A DNA stretch of 64,000 nucleotides from Strix aluco (Eukaryota > Chordata > Aves > Strigiformes > Strigidae): NCBI RefSeq assembly GCF_031877795.1, contig NC_133933.1, forward strand, positions 66,722,484 to 66,786,483, given 5' to 3'. The position numbers were made by a program, and so were the translations under genes. The first letter of the stretch is position 1. Each line of letters begins with the position of its first letter. The notes beneath the pieces were generated by a model. That model made no database searches. It was not told the origin of the DNA and saw only the letters and a list, made by a program, of their open reading frames with translations. Shown in pieces: positions 35,770-48,246 of the stretch.

Positions 35770-35790
35770 GAAAAAGGCTGCCAGTTGCCA

Positions 35791-38700
35791 TATTGTCTTT
35801 TGAGTTGATTAAAATCTCCTTCAAAAGATGTGTTCCACAGCATATGGCAACCCACTGAATGCCATAAACCATGCATCTAGCTACTAATCTCCAGTTTTCA
35901 TTGCAAAATTTACTAATTTACTTTAGAGACAACTAAAGCTTACTTGCATATCCAACCCATTTTGGCATCTCAATGCTGAGACTAAAAAAATTGAAATAAT
36001 ACTAAGATTTTTCTAGTATCGTTTGTGAGTGTTTCTACTACTTCTCTTTTACTTGCAACCTGTCCCAGAAAACTAAAATTCTTGGAGAACCAGATTATAA
36101 GCAGAGTGAGTGAGAAGTGAAATGAAGTGAAGAAAGTGAATCCAGCTGCACTCACTAGAACAAAGGTGGGATTAACTGGTGCACAGCAAACTTCCTACCA
36201 TTTTTGTGTGCTAAATATATTTAAAGAACCGTTCGGATTTTTTTAATTAAATGAAAACCTAATTGGATAAAGTAGATTGTTTCAGATATTATGAATATTG
36301 ATCTGAACTACATACTGTTGCGAAGAAATAGTGCAAAACATTCTGCAGCTGCTAAATGTCTTGTGAGTGTTGCTTTGGTGTTTCTCCCAGAGCTGATCAC
36401 ACGAAACATCGAACGCTGTGTCCCTTTCCCAGCAAGTGCTGTCCCTTTCAAAGCTGTTTGCAAATGCTAACTAGTCCTCATGCCACCATCCTGACAGGGG
36501 AATACTCAGGCTTTGTTTTATTGTTTATGAAAGGGGAAATCATCTAAGTGAAAAATTGCAGCATTGGAGAGAATTAATAGTTCTGGTGTCTGCAACTTCT
36601 GCAGTACTTTGCCGCATTTTGCATAAACTGCCTGTAGGAGGCAGCCCAGCCAGCTTGTTTCCCTGATGCTGGCCTGCTGATGCTGCCAGTTGTTTTCAAA
36701 GGCTACATGGGAAACTCTTGGGAAAGTCCTGGCTTATATGCACACCATGTTGTCAGTGCAGGTAGGCGAGGTTAAACTTAAAGGTTGCTTGGGCTGAATT
36801 TCTTCTCTGGCCACAGGTAACCTTGATGCTTATCTAAAACCCACATTGGGTGTAAGGTGAGTTTGGGTTGGGGCACAGGTTTTGGCTAGTGTGCAGAAGG
36901 CAGTGTTTATGTAGCCCTACTGATGTTGCTACATGACTGCATTTTACACAGTATAAGATGCAGTGAAATACATTAAATGTGCTAAAATATGTTTAATAGT
37001 GCTTACAATGATATTTATTTAGGCAGCTGATGTAACTCTTACAGAGATACCACCACATCATCTCTCTGCTGCTGTCATCCTCTGTAGCAGCACACAGAAT
37101 TGGTTAGTAGCTCGGTTTCCTCAGCAATACAGCCCTTGACCCAAGTTTCCACTACAAAACCTTAAGAGCATGACAGCTTTAGGCTGTGTTTTCTGTACTG
37201 GGAACAACTTTGGTGTGTATGTAATTATGCTAAGGAAAACATGCTTAATTTTCTGTCATGCATCCAACTTCAAAGTTACTTTCTTCCATTATAAGCTTCG
37301 TCCATAGGGGGGTTTTGCAATTGTGGCTTTATTGGTCAACAAGTATAGATTAAGTTTAGCAAACCCCTGCTAAAGACATCCAGAGCGGTAGGAGAGGGGG
37401 AAGAATACACAAACTTTGGCCCTGCTAAAGAGAGAAAGGAGACTTGTCATCCTGATGCTCAATGGATCATAATGTTACAGGGCTTGTTTGGAGTTTACAG
37501 CTGGTTTACAGTTTGCCTCAAAATCAAGAATGATCATTGAAGCTAACTGTGAAGTTAATTTCTTGCTTTCCTTTAATTTGGAATGGTTTTCAACTTCAAT
37601 CTTTTCTTAAATTTTGCTCTGTATTAACTCACTCTATGCTTCCTCTTATGTTCAAAGTTCGTTCGTACTGCTGTCAGATGTAGGCAGCCCCAATCCCCCT
37701 TAAACTAGAGCCCTTCACTTACTACATTAATACATTCATAAGGCTCTGTGGCATTTACAAGCCTTCACTGTTTATATACTGGAGGGGGGAGACTTTATTA
37801 ATTTAAATGAAGGATGGTTATGCAAAGAGCAATAGCTTGGTGAGAGGAGGTTTGGAAGGTTACTGAAAATCAGTTAAGAGAGTTGTGAAAGAAGTGGATT
37901 TGATGAAGACAGGGTTTTGAGGAACCAGGACTGGACACTGGTTCATGCATAAGGCTTGGCCTGAAAGAAGGCACAGAATAATGGCAGAAAAGGTGAAGCA
38001 GGGAGGTTACTGAGAAGTACAGCTGATGCACAGAATGACAGTAAGGTATGGGGCTGGCAGGCTAATGCAGATTTTTGAAGATAAAGAAGTTCCAGCAAGT
38101 ACAGGAGAGAGAGGAAAGAGAGAAAGGCAAAGGAACAATTGGATAGACACAGCAAGGGGAAAGAAAAATTTTAGCCTCTGTGCTTCTTCACAATTCAAAG
38201 GATATAGAAGGCCAAAGTCAGTCAAACATGGAAAAAAACATTTTAGAAGAGGAAGAAAAGCAAAATCAGGTGAGCTTAGAGAAGCAGTAATAGGCTGAAG
38301 TGAGGAACCTCTAGGAGACCTCAGGCAGCATCGGGCAGGCGGCTACAGGCTCGAGCACAACTCTTGGAAGGATTCTGTGCAGAAAAGCTGTGCCCAAAAT
38401 CTTGAAAGAATATGGGGTCAGGAAGATTAAAGGTCAGATTCATCCTGCCTACTTTCTATCAACAACCCTGCATCCAGTGATTACTATGGACTGACTACTG
38501 TTCTCCAGACACCTGTGTTCTGGCAACTTGCTAAACTTGCAGGCTTTTCCTGGAGTGAAGAGAGGCCACTTGTGCATGCAGCACAGGCATAAACGTCTGC
38601 ATAACACTGCAAGCAAATACGTCTTGTCAGGTATTGTTTGGATCCCACAAAGTTCTGGAAAAGCCATTTATAGCAGCGGTCACTGCTCCAACAAAGCTGT

Positions 38701-41700
38701 TGCTATAATACATTTAAGTGATTCAAAATGATGCACTGTTTGCTTCTATAAGAGAAGATTAAAAGGATGGACTTCAACAATAAAGTGTGAAAAAATTTAC
38801 AGTGGCAATGAGGAATTGTTTTATTTACAGTAACTTCAATACAAACCCCACAAAGCTAGCTACAAATTACATTAATTATATAGCGTACAAAGTACATTGT
38901 ATTAGTTTTCTGAGTTCCCCCCTTCATTTTCTGAACAACTTTCAGAAGTATTTCTTTCATAGTTGAGACTAGAAAAGTCTTCTGACATAAAATTGATAAT
39001 TTTCTTGGTTCTAAAGAGGTGTTATCAACTTTAAATCAGAGTGCAGCATTAAAATCTTGCAGGTATTCAGTGCAGGATCATGACTGTGGCTATACCAGTG
39101 TGAATTAAACATTCAACAGAGTAAAATATAGAGATGTTTGATAAAGAAGTGCTATGTCATGTATTGTTCTGAAAGACTGGGTAAAAGCCTCGCTAGTGCT
39201 TCCCCAGCAGAATGAGTACATTTTATGTTGCAAATTTAGCTCTTTGAAGTTAGGTTCTTACACGTCATGCACAACCAACGTTTTAAGGGCCAATCAATTC
39301 TTCTCCCAACAATGCTAATGCAAAATGTCATCGATTTTTAGTAGGAAATTGTCTGTTAATAGTGAATCCAAATGTGTGTGTGTATGCATGTGTGGGAGTA
39401 TATACAGAAGAGAGAAAGGCCAGTCCCAATGTACATTTGAGTTGCTTCTGACTCTATTTGTGCACCGGCCTTCAGTATAAAACCAGAAATTTTAGCTACT
39501 GAAGGAACAAAAAAGGTAAAAATCTGTCAGGACACGGAGGTGGCAGAAGTTCCTGCATGTTCACTACCTCCTGAAAAAAAATAGTAAAAACGTCAGTTCT
39601 GTGTTTAGATGGTAAAAACTAATTTTTGAAAAAAAAAAAATTACAAAACCAATTAAATAAAACCTGACAACAAGAAGTACGGGAAACAAAATGTCCTATG
39701 TGCCTTCTGAAGCAGAATGCTTCCACAGTGGCAGTATTTAAGAATTGCTTAACTCCCATGTTGTTCTTGTACGTCTCAGTAGTAAATGAATGTCTTCTTT
39801 AAAAGTCAGTCAAATATACATTGTAGGCTCCTGAAGGCAGGAATTTCTGTATCCATTTTACTGCAACCCAGTGTGAAAAGAGTGTTAGAAACATAGCAAG
39901 TAATTTCATTTGGAAAAAGCAAACTGATTTCTAGGCCAGTTTAAAATGGGTGAAAGAGCATTACAGTGACAAGAACATTCAGTGCCCAGTGCAGCATCAC
40001 CAATTGAGAAGCTGCCCTAGTGTAGTCTGAAAGACGGTCCCATCCTTCTGTCCTTCATTGGGATGTTGTAATGCACTGCCTGAAAAACGGTGATTGTTGT
40101 AAATTATTGTGCCAACTGGGAGCTGCAGTGTAGTCAAAAGGGTTTAAAAAAGCCCAGATTTATGTAGTCAGTACAGCAGTCACAAGCTAGGGAGTGATAA
40201 TAATTTTAATATATTTACCTTTTAGTAGAGTCCTAATACAAAGCAAAAGTACATTTTGGAAAGGAGATCTTAAGACAACAAAAGTGTGTGCACCAAGGAG
40301 CATGTGGCTGGGAGCAGAGGTCATGAAGTCAAAGTGTGACTCTGGGGTAGCTTATATCCACCTGCAAGCCATGGGCATGACATGCAGTACCAAACTACAG
40401 GTGATCCCTGATGAGACTGGCATATTCCCCAGCACAGCACACTTGATTTTTTTAGGGCAAAAGTCTGTTATCCAGGATCAACCGAAACTTAAATTCTACA
40501 GACAGGTTTCTGTGATGTGAATACAGGGAAAAAAGTCTACCTCCATGTAATATTCAAGAGGGTATCCCTTTATTTATTCCAGCATGGAACATTCATAAGA
40601 CTGTTTTTCTCCATTTACTGATGCAGCTTTTTGCAAAATTTGTCAGGTTGTGGCATGTGGGGACATGAAAAGCAGTTGATACGGCTTATTTCTCTGAGTT
40701 TAAAAAAATCACCAGAACTACTTTGTTTCTGGACTGTTAAGCACAACCCTAGGCAAGTGAGCTTGTGTAAAACAAAAGCTTTTTTCTGAAGTGCAGCTCT
40801 GAAGCCCAGAACTGCCTATGGAACAAATTGGTCACCTAATTCATGGAATGAGTTTCTTGAATGATGTGACAACCACTGTAGACCCAGGTTGGATTTGGGG
40901 AACAAAGAATCTCAAAAATTACTTTCTGTGCCACAAACATGCTCTGTCTTGAATGATCACCAGTGTCTGGGAAATTGTGGAGACCTCTTAGAAGAGAAAC
41001 TGTTAGCAGTTATCTAAAATACTTGTTGAGAAAAGAGGGAGGAAAGTATCTTGACAATAAACTAAAATTGTCTTTCTCAAAAGTCATTCTGGTGATTACT
41101 CTTGTTTGTTGGACTTTTCCTTCTTTGGGTAAGCCACACCTCGTGTCATCTATTAATTTATGTAGACTGCCTTAGCAGTATCCTTTCAACGGGTATTTCC
41201 TCATCCTGCTTCAAACATCTTGCTAGCATCGAGACTTCTTTGTGATACTGGTGTGTCTTCTGAAAGCCTGTCAGAGTTCACCTGTCTGGGAAAATGGCAT
41301 CAGCAGAAGCAACTCCTGCTTCTGTGCCAGTCCACATGCATACATGACAGTGTAGGGGCCTCCAGCCTTCTTGGGTGTTCAGTTATTATAGACAGCTGAA
41401 ACCTTTTAGTCTGCTAGACTGCGGATTCAGAGAAGGGTTTCCTGTAGCTACATTTCTCTCACTTCTTCTAACACAATCTGCCAGCCCTTTGACTCCACTA
41501 CCTTTCCCCTCTCTTAGCGTGTCTGCTTTCCTTAACCCCAATCCCAGATGCCTTCTCTTCATTCTCTTCCACAACTCCAGAGACTGACCCTGACCTCCAA
41601 GCTCTTGCTCACCATCCCGTTTCATACCCAGCTCCCACAGACTAGAAGCTCAGCTCTGTGTCCTTAGCCACCCCACCTTGTCCTCGCACCCATGGAAGAA

Positions 41701-42310
41701 TTGCAGACAGCTACAGATAGCGGTGACACCGCTTTAGCAATAGCAGTATGGGCAGGTGCTCACAGTGTGCACTTAAGTGCATGGTGGGAGATGTCTCTGC
41801 TGTCAGTGCCCAACATCAAGTGGTTTGTGCCCACAGTGTGGGAGCCTCTCCCATAGCCTGTTAGCCTACACCTTGCAAAAATGTTGCCTACAGTCTATTT
41901 TATGGTGCTCTCTCCACCTACAGATGTTTGGGTTTCCTAAATATCTGTGAAGATAGGTGGCCCTGGGACAAAAGGCAGTGTGTATTAAGCATCTTTTCAA
42001 TGAACAAACTGCTAAGATAAATGGCTGCATATCTTGATTTGCACTTCTCAAGAACTTGATGTCCTGAGAGATGCTACCTGAAGAAGTAGAATTCCATCAA
42101 ATAGGGCCTAATTGGGAACACTGAAAACAGCAGAAAAGATCTGTGTTTTTCCTGGTATACTTCAATAGCACTTTTCAGCAGTCTGTAACTCTGAGAAGAC
42201 ACTGGGATCTGGAATTCAGTTTGTTTCCTTCATGTTTGCAAAGTACTCAAGTTTTTTTCTCCCCTCCCTAGCTCCTGTTGGCACAATGTTTTTACTGTGA
42301 AATATGAACA
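35791..42310. other. Intergenic region downstream of NHSL1
   Basis: About 6.5 kb without a gene that I can support. It contains another isolated AATAAA (38779-38784), a TG-rich patch near 39373 and only short, unconserved-looking open frames. The 90-codon frame at 38026-38298 is Lys/Arg-rich because the DNA is purine-rich, and has no recognisable domain. Confidence 0.6.
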
Positions 42311-42315
42311 ACCAA
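42311..42315. repeat. 5-bp target-site duplication, left copy (ACCAA)
   Basis: ACCAA directly precedes the 5' LTR and is repeated exactly at 48540-48544 after the 3' LTR. A 5-bp duplication fits an ERV-L-type integrase. Confidence 0.85.
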
Positions 42316-42770
42316 TGTGGGATAATAACAGAAGATTGTCCAGGAGGATTATAAACATGCTAAAGTGACTTGCAGCTGGGGTGTAGAAAAACACATACAT
42401 CATACTAATTGTTGTTTAGCCTTGTGTGTTTGACAAGTAGAACATCTGTGTTTAGATAACATAGGCCTGTGATAGACTTAGAGGCACCCTATCACACATG
42501 CTTGAGATTCCTGTCCTGCTGCAGGAAAGGTCAAAGCACAGTGGTATACTATGCCTGCATGAATCCTGGTAAACAGGCGCAAACAGCAGGTTTGGGGATC
42601 CTCTAGCATGGACCGAGCTCAGCGGTGCCTGCGTCCCCGCCTGTGTACCTCTGCCCGGGTGCTGCTTCAGGGATCCTCTGGTTGGTGAGGTAACGAAAAT
42701 TAATGTACTCTTTGCATTTCATCCATGGTTTTGTGATTGTTCCTGCGTCCTGCCTGTGTTGGCTTACACA
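42316..42770 (+). repeat. 5' LTR of the provirus (455 bp)
   Basis: Starts TGTGGGATAATAACAG and ends CTTACACA (TG...CA). It shares the blocks CAGCTGGGGTGTAGAAAAA, GCATGGACCGAGCTCAGCGG and GGTTTTGTG with the 3' LTR. It contains about 160 bp in its U3 part that the 3' LTR lacks. The position of the 3' LTR poly(A) signal reads AATTAA here. Confidence 0.88.
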
Positions 42771-42773
42771 TTT

Positions 42774-42791
42774 TGGTGCAGTTGGCAGGAT
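42774..42791 (+). other. Primer-binding site region of the provirus
   Basis: The 18 bases starting TGGTGCAGTTGGCAGG lie three bases after the 5' LTR, where a tRNA primer-binding site is expected, and begin with the required TGG. I cannot assign the tRNA with confidence. Confidence 0.6.
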
Positions 42792-42799
42792 CCAGGAAC

Positions 42800-44240
42800 A
42801 GCCATGCCCTGGCTGGCAAAAATGTTGGGGACTGGGGAGGCCACAATGGTGACTCCCTGTATTCCAGGGTAGCCCATTACTGAGCGCTGGAGCCCTGTGG
42901 CCACTCTCCTGGCTACATGGGCTCCGCCAGAAGCATGGCCTGAAATAGATGCCAGGGCAGTGGTTACCCCCCAGACAATTGAAACGTCTGTGTGTGGGTT
43001 GCCATGGAAAGTGACATCAGAGTCTTCTCGCAAGTTAGTGGGGAGATTGGGATGGTTATTAGTTACAAGTCTTAGAGCTCTTGTTCGTGAAGTTGTAGTA
43101 TTATGGAGTAAAATGAGAATTGGAAAGGACTTCACAAGATGCAAAGGTGATTGCACAAGAAGTGATTACTGCTGAAGCAGAGCAGTGCCATGGGCTGCAA
43201 GGTACTGTAGAGCATTCGGTAGTGCATATTGCTAATTAACCAATGGACATATATGGAAAATGTAAGGTTTCAATTTTTGAAGTTCATGCTTTCACCACAA
43301 AACCTTCATGGGATCCTGAGGAATGTGGTGGCAATAACTGGAGTGAACCTTTGGACTCCAAGGTTGAGCTTGAGTTGGATTTAGAAGACACGGAGATGGT
43401 AGAAGCACGATCCCCCATACGAATGCAGGGACAACAGGAACAAGTGGTTGGAGTGTGCAGGTCATGCATACTTGTTAAGGGAATTACCAGCAGAAGAGTG
43501 AGGAAGGCATACTGGTATGGATTTTGCGAGCTTGGGATAGTGGAGCTGCATCTGTCTGTTTATTGATGGGTGAAAAAGATTTATTGAGTCCTATAGCCAG
43601 TGATGATCAGATACGAAGATACACTCAGTTGTATTATTGCACCTACGCTATATCAATGGTTGTGTGCAGCAGTTTTAAGAGCACATACTGAACCTGCCGA
43701 ATTAGTGTTGTCCCTCAGAAATTGGTGTACAGTGGAGGAGGGTATTAATTTAGTGTGGCAGATGGGAATGGCTCATGCATTGATTATGGGATCCAATCTG
43801 GACAGGGTAGCAGTAACAAGAAGTATCAAAATTCAGTTTCTGAGAGGAGCACCTGCCTCACTAAACCCCTTGATTATACCAGCAGTCAGAAATGCTACTG
43901 GTAATGTAGGTGCCCTAGCAAATATCTTGAGGGAAATTGGGGCTGTAATTTCAGGATGATCTGTGCAGGTGATGGATAAAGGAAAGCTGGCAAAACTGAA
44001 AGGATTTACATCACAGGTGACAAGGAAACAAATGTGGAATGACCTTTACAAGCCAGTGTCCTATGATCAGAAATAAATGGGATCACAACATCAGAAATCT
44101 TTTGCTGATGGCAAAAGTTAGTGCCTACGCATAAAAGCTGACTGCTCTCGGCCCCACTGCCAACTCCGAGCCCACCTTCCGCCACACCTGCAACCTCAAG
44201 GCAAGTCAATACCTGGCAAAACAACAGAAATAGAGGTTTG
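42800..44240 (+). pseudogene. gag-related remnant of the provirus
   Basis: This position between the primer-binding site and the protease corresponds to gag. Open pieces lie at 42897-43175, 43243-43566 and 43600-43959 in different frames. The last piece, with its LRNWCTVEEGINLVWQMG and LRGAPASLNPLI-type text, has the look of a retroviral capsid C-terminal region. The pieces are separated by stops and frameshifts, so no intact Gag is encoded. Confidence 0.6.
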
Positions 44241-44319
44241 GCAGGACCCCCAAAATTGCCACCACTGTAGCCTCTTACTGTGAGGGGGACCGCTGCTCCT
44301 ATATTCCTTTAACTGTAAA

Positions 44320-44540
44320 GTGGTGGTCTGGGGGGGATTTTACATGTGTTAGCATTGGTGGATACTGGAGCTGAAGTTATTGTATTACATAGTAACATTA
44401 ATAATAAAGAAGCCACATCACAGATCTGTGGATTAGGGGGAAATCCAACCCCTGCCCTCTGAGCTAGGGTTACCTTAACAATAGGAAATGCCACGCCATT
44501 TACCACAATGGTGTTGATTGCCCCAATTAAATAATATATT
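44320..44540 (+). pseudogene. Retroviral aspartic protease remnant
   Basis: LALVDTGAEVIVLH is encoded at 44349-44390, an intact DTGA-type active-site motif of retroviral proteases. In-frame stops interrupt the flanking sequence. The location between gag and reverse transcriptase is as expected. Confidence 0.75.
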
Positions 44541-44689
44541 TTAGGTACCGATGTGTTGGCAGGACGAATAGTTGAAACTTTAAATGGTTACTTCTGCTTT
44601 AGGATTTTGCAAGCGAGATTAGCTATTCAATCTATAACCAACTTCTGTGGATTCCTGAACTGGGATCCCGTTGTGCTGCCTGTGCTTGC

Positions 44690-45560
44690 CAAGGTGGTAA
44701 CTGTAAAACAATATTATATTCCACGGAGGGAGGAGGAAATTACTCAAACCATTCAGGCACTTCAGCAAGTGGGAATCGTTAAGGAAACCATGACTGCTTT
44801 TAATAATCCTATTTGGCCTGTTTGAAAACCAGATGGCACTTGGAGGATGACTGTAGATTACAGAGAATTGAATAAAGTCGTCCACACTCACTTGTAGTTA
44901 TGGTACCAGACACGGTTACTCTTACAGAAAAAAATTAGCAAAAATTTACAGCCCTGGAAGGTGACGATCTTGCTAATGTTTTCTTTTCGATAGCCATTGC
45001 TTCAGAAAGCCAAGACCAGTTTGCCTTTACCTGGCAACAAAAGCAGTATGCTTTACAAGTATTGCCTCAGGGGTACAAACACAGTACCTCCATTTGCCAC
45101 CAAATGATAACAGCTGATGTAGCACTATGGCCAGGTACCATTACTGTTTGCCATTATATTGTTGATCTATTGATTATGGCAGAGTCACAACAAGAAATTG
45201 AAGTAGCTACCAGATCGCTGAAAGCACATTTACAGGACTGAGGCTGGGCAATTAATCCAAAGAAAATACAGGGCCTTAGTGTTACTGTACAATTTTGGGG
45301 AATAGTTTGACATGGACAGATTAGAGAAATACCGAATAAGGCACAGCAAACAGTCCAGTGATTTCCTTTACCAGTCACAGTAAAACAGCTACAGACCTTC
45401 TTGGGACTTTCAGGATACTGGAGAACTTTTATCCCACATCTGGAGGTATTAATGTGCCGTCTGCAGACCTCAACTGGGAAGAAGATAGGTTGGCAACAGC
45501 AAGAAGCCTTTGATGACTGCAGAAATGCTTTAATTGAGCATGCGCAATTATACTCTCCTA
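44690..45560 (+). pseudogene. Reverse transcriptase remnant
   Basis: The order of motifs is that of a retroviral RT. A VGIVKETMTAFNNPIWPV segment leads through a stop to KPDGTWRMTVDYRELNK (about 44830-44880), then an LPQGY motif (about 45064), then the polymerase catalytic box. That box reads HYIVDLL at about 45152-45172 where an active enzyme has two adjacent aspartates, so one catalytic Asp is replaced by Val. Numerous stops and frame changes follow. This is an inactive fossil. Confidence 0.82.
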
Positions 45561-45579
45561 GGTGAGGACATCCTTTTGA

Positions 45580-46400
45580 ATTAGAAGAAACAATTCTAGA
45601 TGTACAGTCTCACAGGGATTGTGGCAGATGACTGGGCTGAAAAATCAGAAAGAACCCATAGGATTTTGGTCCGAGGCATTGCAAGGCCCTGCTGTACATT
45701 ATACTCTGATGGAAAAACAAATTTTAATTGTAGTTTGGACACTACAAGAAACTGGAAGAATCATTGTCCAAGACAGTGTGACTGTGAACACACCTACACC
45801 TATTCACGAGTGCGTTACTGATGGTATCGTTAGGGCCCACGCGGGGCTAGCTCAGGCAGCCACACACTGGAAATGGAAACATTATTTACAGCAAAGATTT
45901 CTACTGGGAAAACCACATTTAACTACACCACACACCACTCTTCTAGAAACTATCATTTAATCATATTCCCACACTAGGGGAAACTCTTGCCCTTGGAGAC
46001 ATCCCTGCATCTCCTGTGGAGGACGCTCCCCCTTACGATGAGTTCACAGAAGAGCTCAAAAAAGATGTCTGGTTTACTGGTGGAAGTGCAACATACACAG
46101 CAACTGGACAAAGGCAATGGAGAGCAGTTGCATATGCTCTGATTCCAGGAATTATATTATGGCAAACGGGTGAACTGATTGCAGCATTTCTTGCCATCCT
46201 GTAAGGGAAAGCGCATTACTTACACACTGACAGTTGGGTTGTATACAAAAGCCTCACAATGTGGATACCTCACCGGGCCCAAGAGAATTGACATGCACAA
46301 AAATACCCTATATGGGGGGAGATATGTGGCAACAAATTTGGTAATACATATAAAGGTATCCTTTAAAAGTAAGGCACGTCTGACGTCATCAAAAAGATGA
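45580..46400 (+). pseudogene. RNase H / connection remnant
   Basis: Connection-like sequence precedes a segment reading DVWFTGGSATYTATGQRQWR (about 46064-46123) and continuing into VAYALIPG. This matches the start of the retroviral RNase H domain, whose first catalytic residue sits in a WFTDGSA-type motif. Here that codon is GGT (Gly, 46079-46081) instead of an Asp codon. Stops and a frameshift follow. Confidence 0.72.
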
Positions 46401-46429
46401 TTTGCTTGAGTCACAAAATAATAGGGAAG

Positions 46430-47060
46430 TAGATGATATGACCTCTGCCAAAGGACATGTTCAAGCTATAAATGTGCATGTAGCTTGTGGACATCAGTCA
46501 GCTCATACTGTGCATGCATGGGATATTGGTCACAATCAAACCCCTGTGCCACTACATATTCATAAAGCATGTGCACATAATTGTACTATTTGCACACAAC
46601 TACATTTAAGGGCATTATATAGGCCTTGGGGAAAGATAAAATGGGGTCAGTGGGCCTTGAATACCTGGCAGGTTGATTACATGAACCTCCTTCCCCATTG
46701 AGAGGGGTGGTGATACGTATTCACTGCAGTGGATACAGTGTCAGGACTGGTTTTTGCTAAACCCATCAAATATGCTAATCAGCATAGCACAATTGAAGCT
46801 TTTGAGTAACTCATTCATCAGTACGGATCTCCTCACCAAATGCAAACTGACCAAGGAACACACTTTACTGGACATAATGTCCAAGACTGGGCTCAAGTGT
46901 TAGGGATAGATTGGATATTCCACACTGCCTACCATCCCCAAGCTAGTATCTTGACTGAAAGAATGAAGGCAATGTTGAAAGGACAATTTAAAAAGCTAAC
47001 CAGTACTAAAACTTTCTGACATTGGAGTTCACCTCTTTCTTATTAAAGCAGTTTTTTTGT
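46430..47060 (+). pseudogene. Integrase remnant
   Basis: An HHCC-type zinc-binding module can be read (His residues in the GHQSAHTVHAWDIGH stretch, then CTICTQ) at about 46485-46600. It is followed by the catalytic core with WQVDY at about 46668, TDQGTHFTG at about 46846 and a HPQAS...ER stretch supplying the Glu near 46960. The three acidic landmarks are still readable, but a stop after the first and another near 46807 break the frame. Confidence 0.8.
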
Positions 47061-47520
47061 TAAATAACAGCAATATTCATAATCAAACACCCTATGATCA
47101 TATTACACCTCCTCCACTACAAAACACAGTGAGGACTGAAACTCTTCCAGATGATATCTCTCCCAAAATATTAACTACAGGGGAAATGGGATTGTTTACA
47201 CCAATGGATTGCGTGGTAGGGCCACAACCTATTACTCTAGACATGAAGATTCATATAATAACCCCTGAGATTGCCATATGGTTCTGTACCCCAACTTCTC
47301 CTCTTATTTTACATCCTCCGTTGATATCAGATTCTTGAGTTCTTGTATTTCAGGCATTTTCAATGAATACCTGTGCCTTACCTAGAGGAGATAACATCGG
47401 AACGGTGTTATTGATATCATGAACCCAACATCAAATTGAAGTTCAGTCTGAAAAAGCTCAAGCCATAGCTCTTCAATCTGTGTGGACAATTACCCTACAA
47501 GAGGTTTTCAAACCTGGAAT
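47060..47520 (+). pseudogene. Unassigned proviral segment between integrase and env-like region
   Basis: A 93-codon open piece (47057-47338) and further broken sequence follow integrase in the provirus. It may be the integrase C-terminal tail, a spacer or a decayed accessory domain. I looked for a dUTPase, as some ERV-L elements have one here, and could not recognise its motifs. Confidence 0.4.
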
Positions 47521-47529
47521 AATATGAGC

Positions 47530-48232
47530 TGAAGGAGCTGGAGCAATGGCGTATGTATTGCTGGAAGGAGATGACACTCCTGTTTTCCTCCCTTATCACA
47601 GGTTGGCTTGTCATGCTTTGTAGTCTTGTATTACAAGTACATGCCCTGGTTACACTGTCACAAGATCAACATGTAAATACTTGGATTTGCTTGGTCTCTA
47701 CTGTAACTAACTCATCTATCTTTTGTATTGAGGGAGGATTAACAACTGCAGATCTTTTGATGTGTTTCATTGGTGTGCCAACCCCAGTGGCTGTATTACA
47801 GGATTATACTATGCTAAGTGCTTTTGATATTAATGTTCCTCATTATTTTTTTCCCAGTAGGTAATGGCTGTATGCCAAGGAACATTACAAAATCGATTGG
47901 TGGTGGACTATCTCCTTCTTTGACACCATAAAGGCATGATGAAGGCATGTGTTGCTTCAACATAACTAATGAATCAGTCAGCATAGAGGACAACATTCAA
48001 CATCCCCAGGACTTAATGCACCAAAAGAAACGGTCTAGCCTGGCTGGCTAAGTGGTTTAATTCCCTGACAGGATGGGTGGGACACCTGATTCAAATCGTT
48101 ATTGTAGGAATATGTTTATTCCTTTTTCTGTATGTGTTTATTACATACCTCTGTAAATTATCCTGCCCTACACCCTGCAAGCCCAACTGGACACCTTCAG
48201 CTTTTCCAGTCCCAGCAGAAGTGGTCCCTTGA
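47530..48232 (+). pseudogene. env-like remnant, internally shortened
   Basis: A 103-codon open piece (47553-47864) starts with a hydrophobic, signal-peptide-like segment (LLFSSLITGWLVMLCSLVLQ). It is followed by a Cys-containing stretch with an NSS glycosylation sequon. After stops, the region near 48030-48160 encodes an amphipathic/Trp-containing segment and a long hydrophobic membrane anchor (IQIVIVGICLFLFLYVFI), then Cys/Pro-rich sequence. This is the layout of the two ends of a retroviral envelope protein, but only about 240 codons remain and the middle is missing. It is non-functional as written. Confidence 0.6.
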
Positions 48233-48246
48233 GCAAGGGGGTGGAA
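48230..48246 (+). other. Polypurine tract of the provirus
   Basis: The purine-rich run GAGCAAGGGGGTGGAA directly precedes the TG of the 3' LTR, the expected site for plus-strand priming. It fixes the 3' LTR start at 48247. Confidence 0.7.

Larger units (their letters stand above)
34229..35790 (+). other. NHSL1: NHSL1 3' UTR (approximate)
   Basis: The UTR follows the TAA stop. It contains two G-run clusters (34385-34405 and 34483-34496), a Pumilio-type TGTAAATA at 35527-35534 and an AU-rich nonamer TTATTTATT at 35626-35634. Two AATAAA hexamers (35376 and 35764) could define short and long ends. The 3' boundary is estimated as about 20 bases past the second signal, and transcript data would be needed to fix it. 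Confidence 0.55.

Noticed and set aside
38026-38298. 90-codon basic open frame downstream of NHSL1
   Set aside because: The Lys/Arg richness reflects an AAG/AGA-rich purine tract. There is no domain, splice signal or adjacent promoter.
47060-47520. dUTPase domain in the provirus, as found in some ERV-L elements
   Set aside because: I could not recognise the dUTPase motifs in any frame of this segment.
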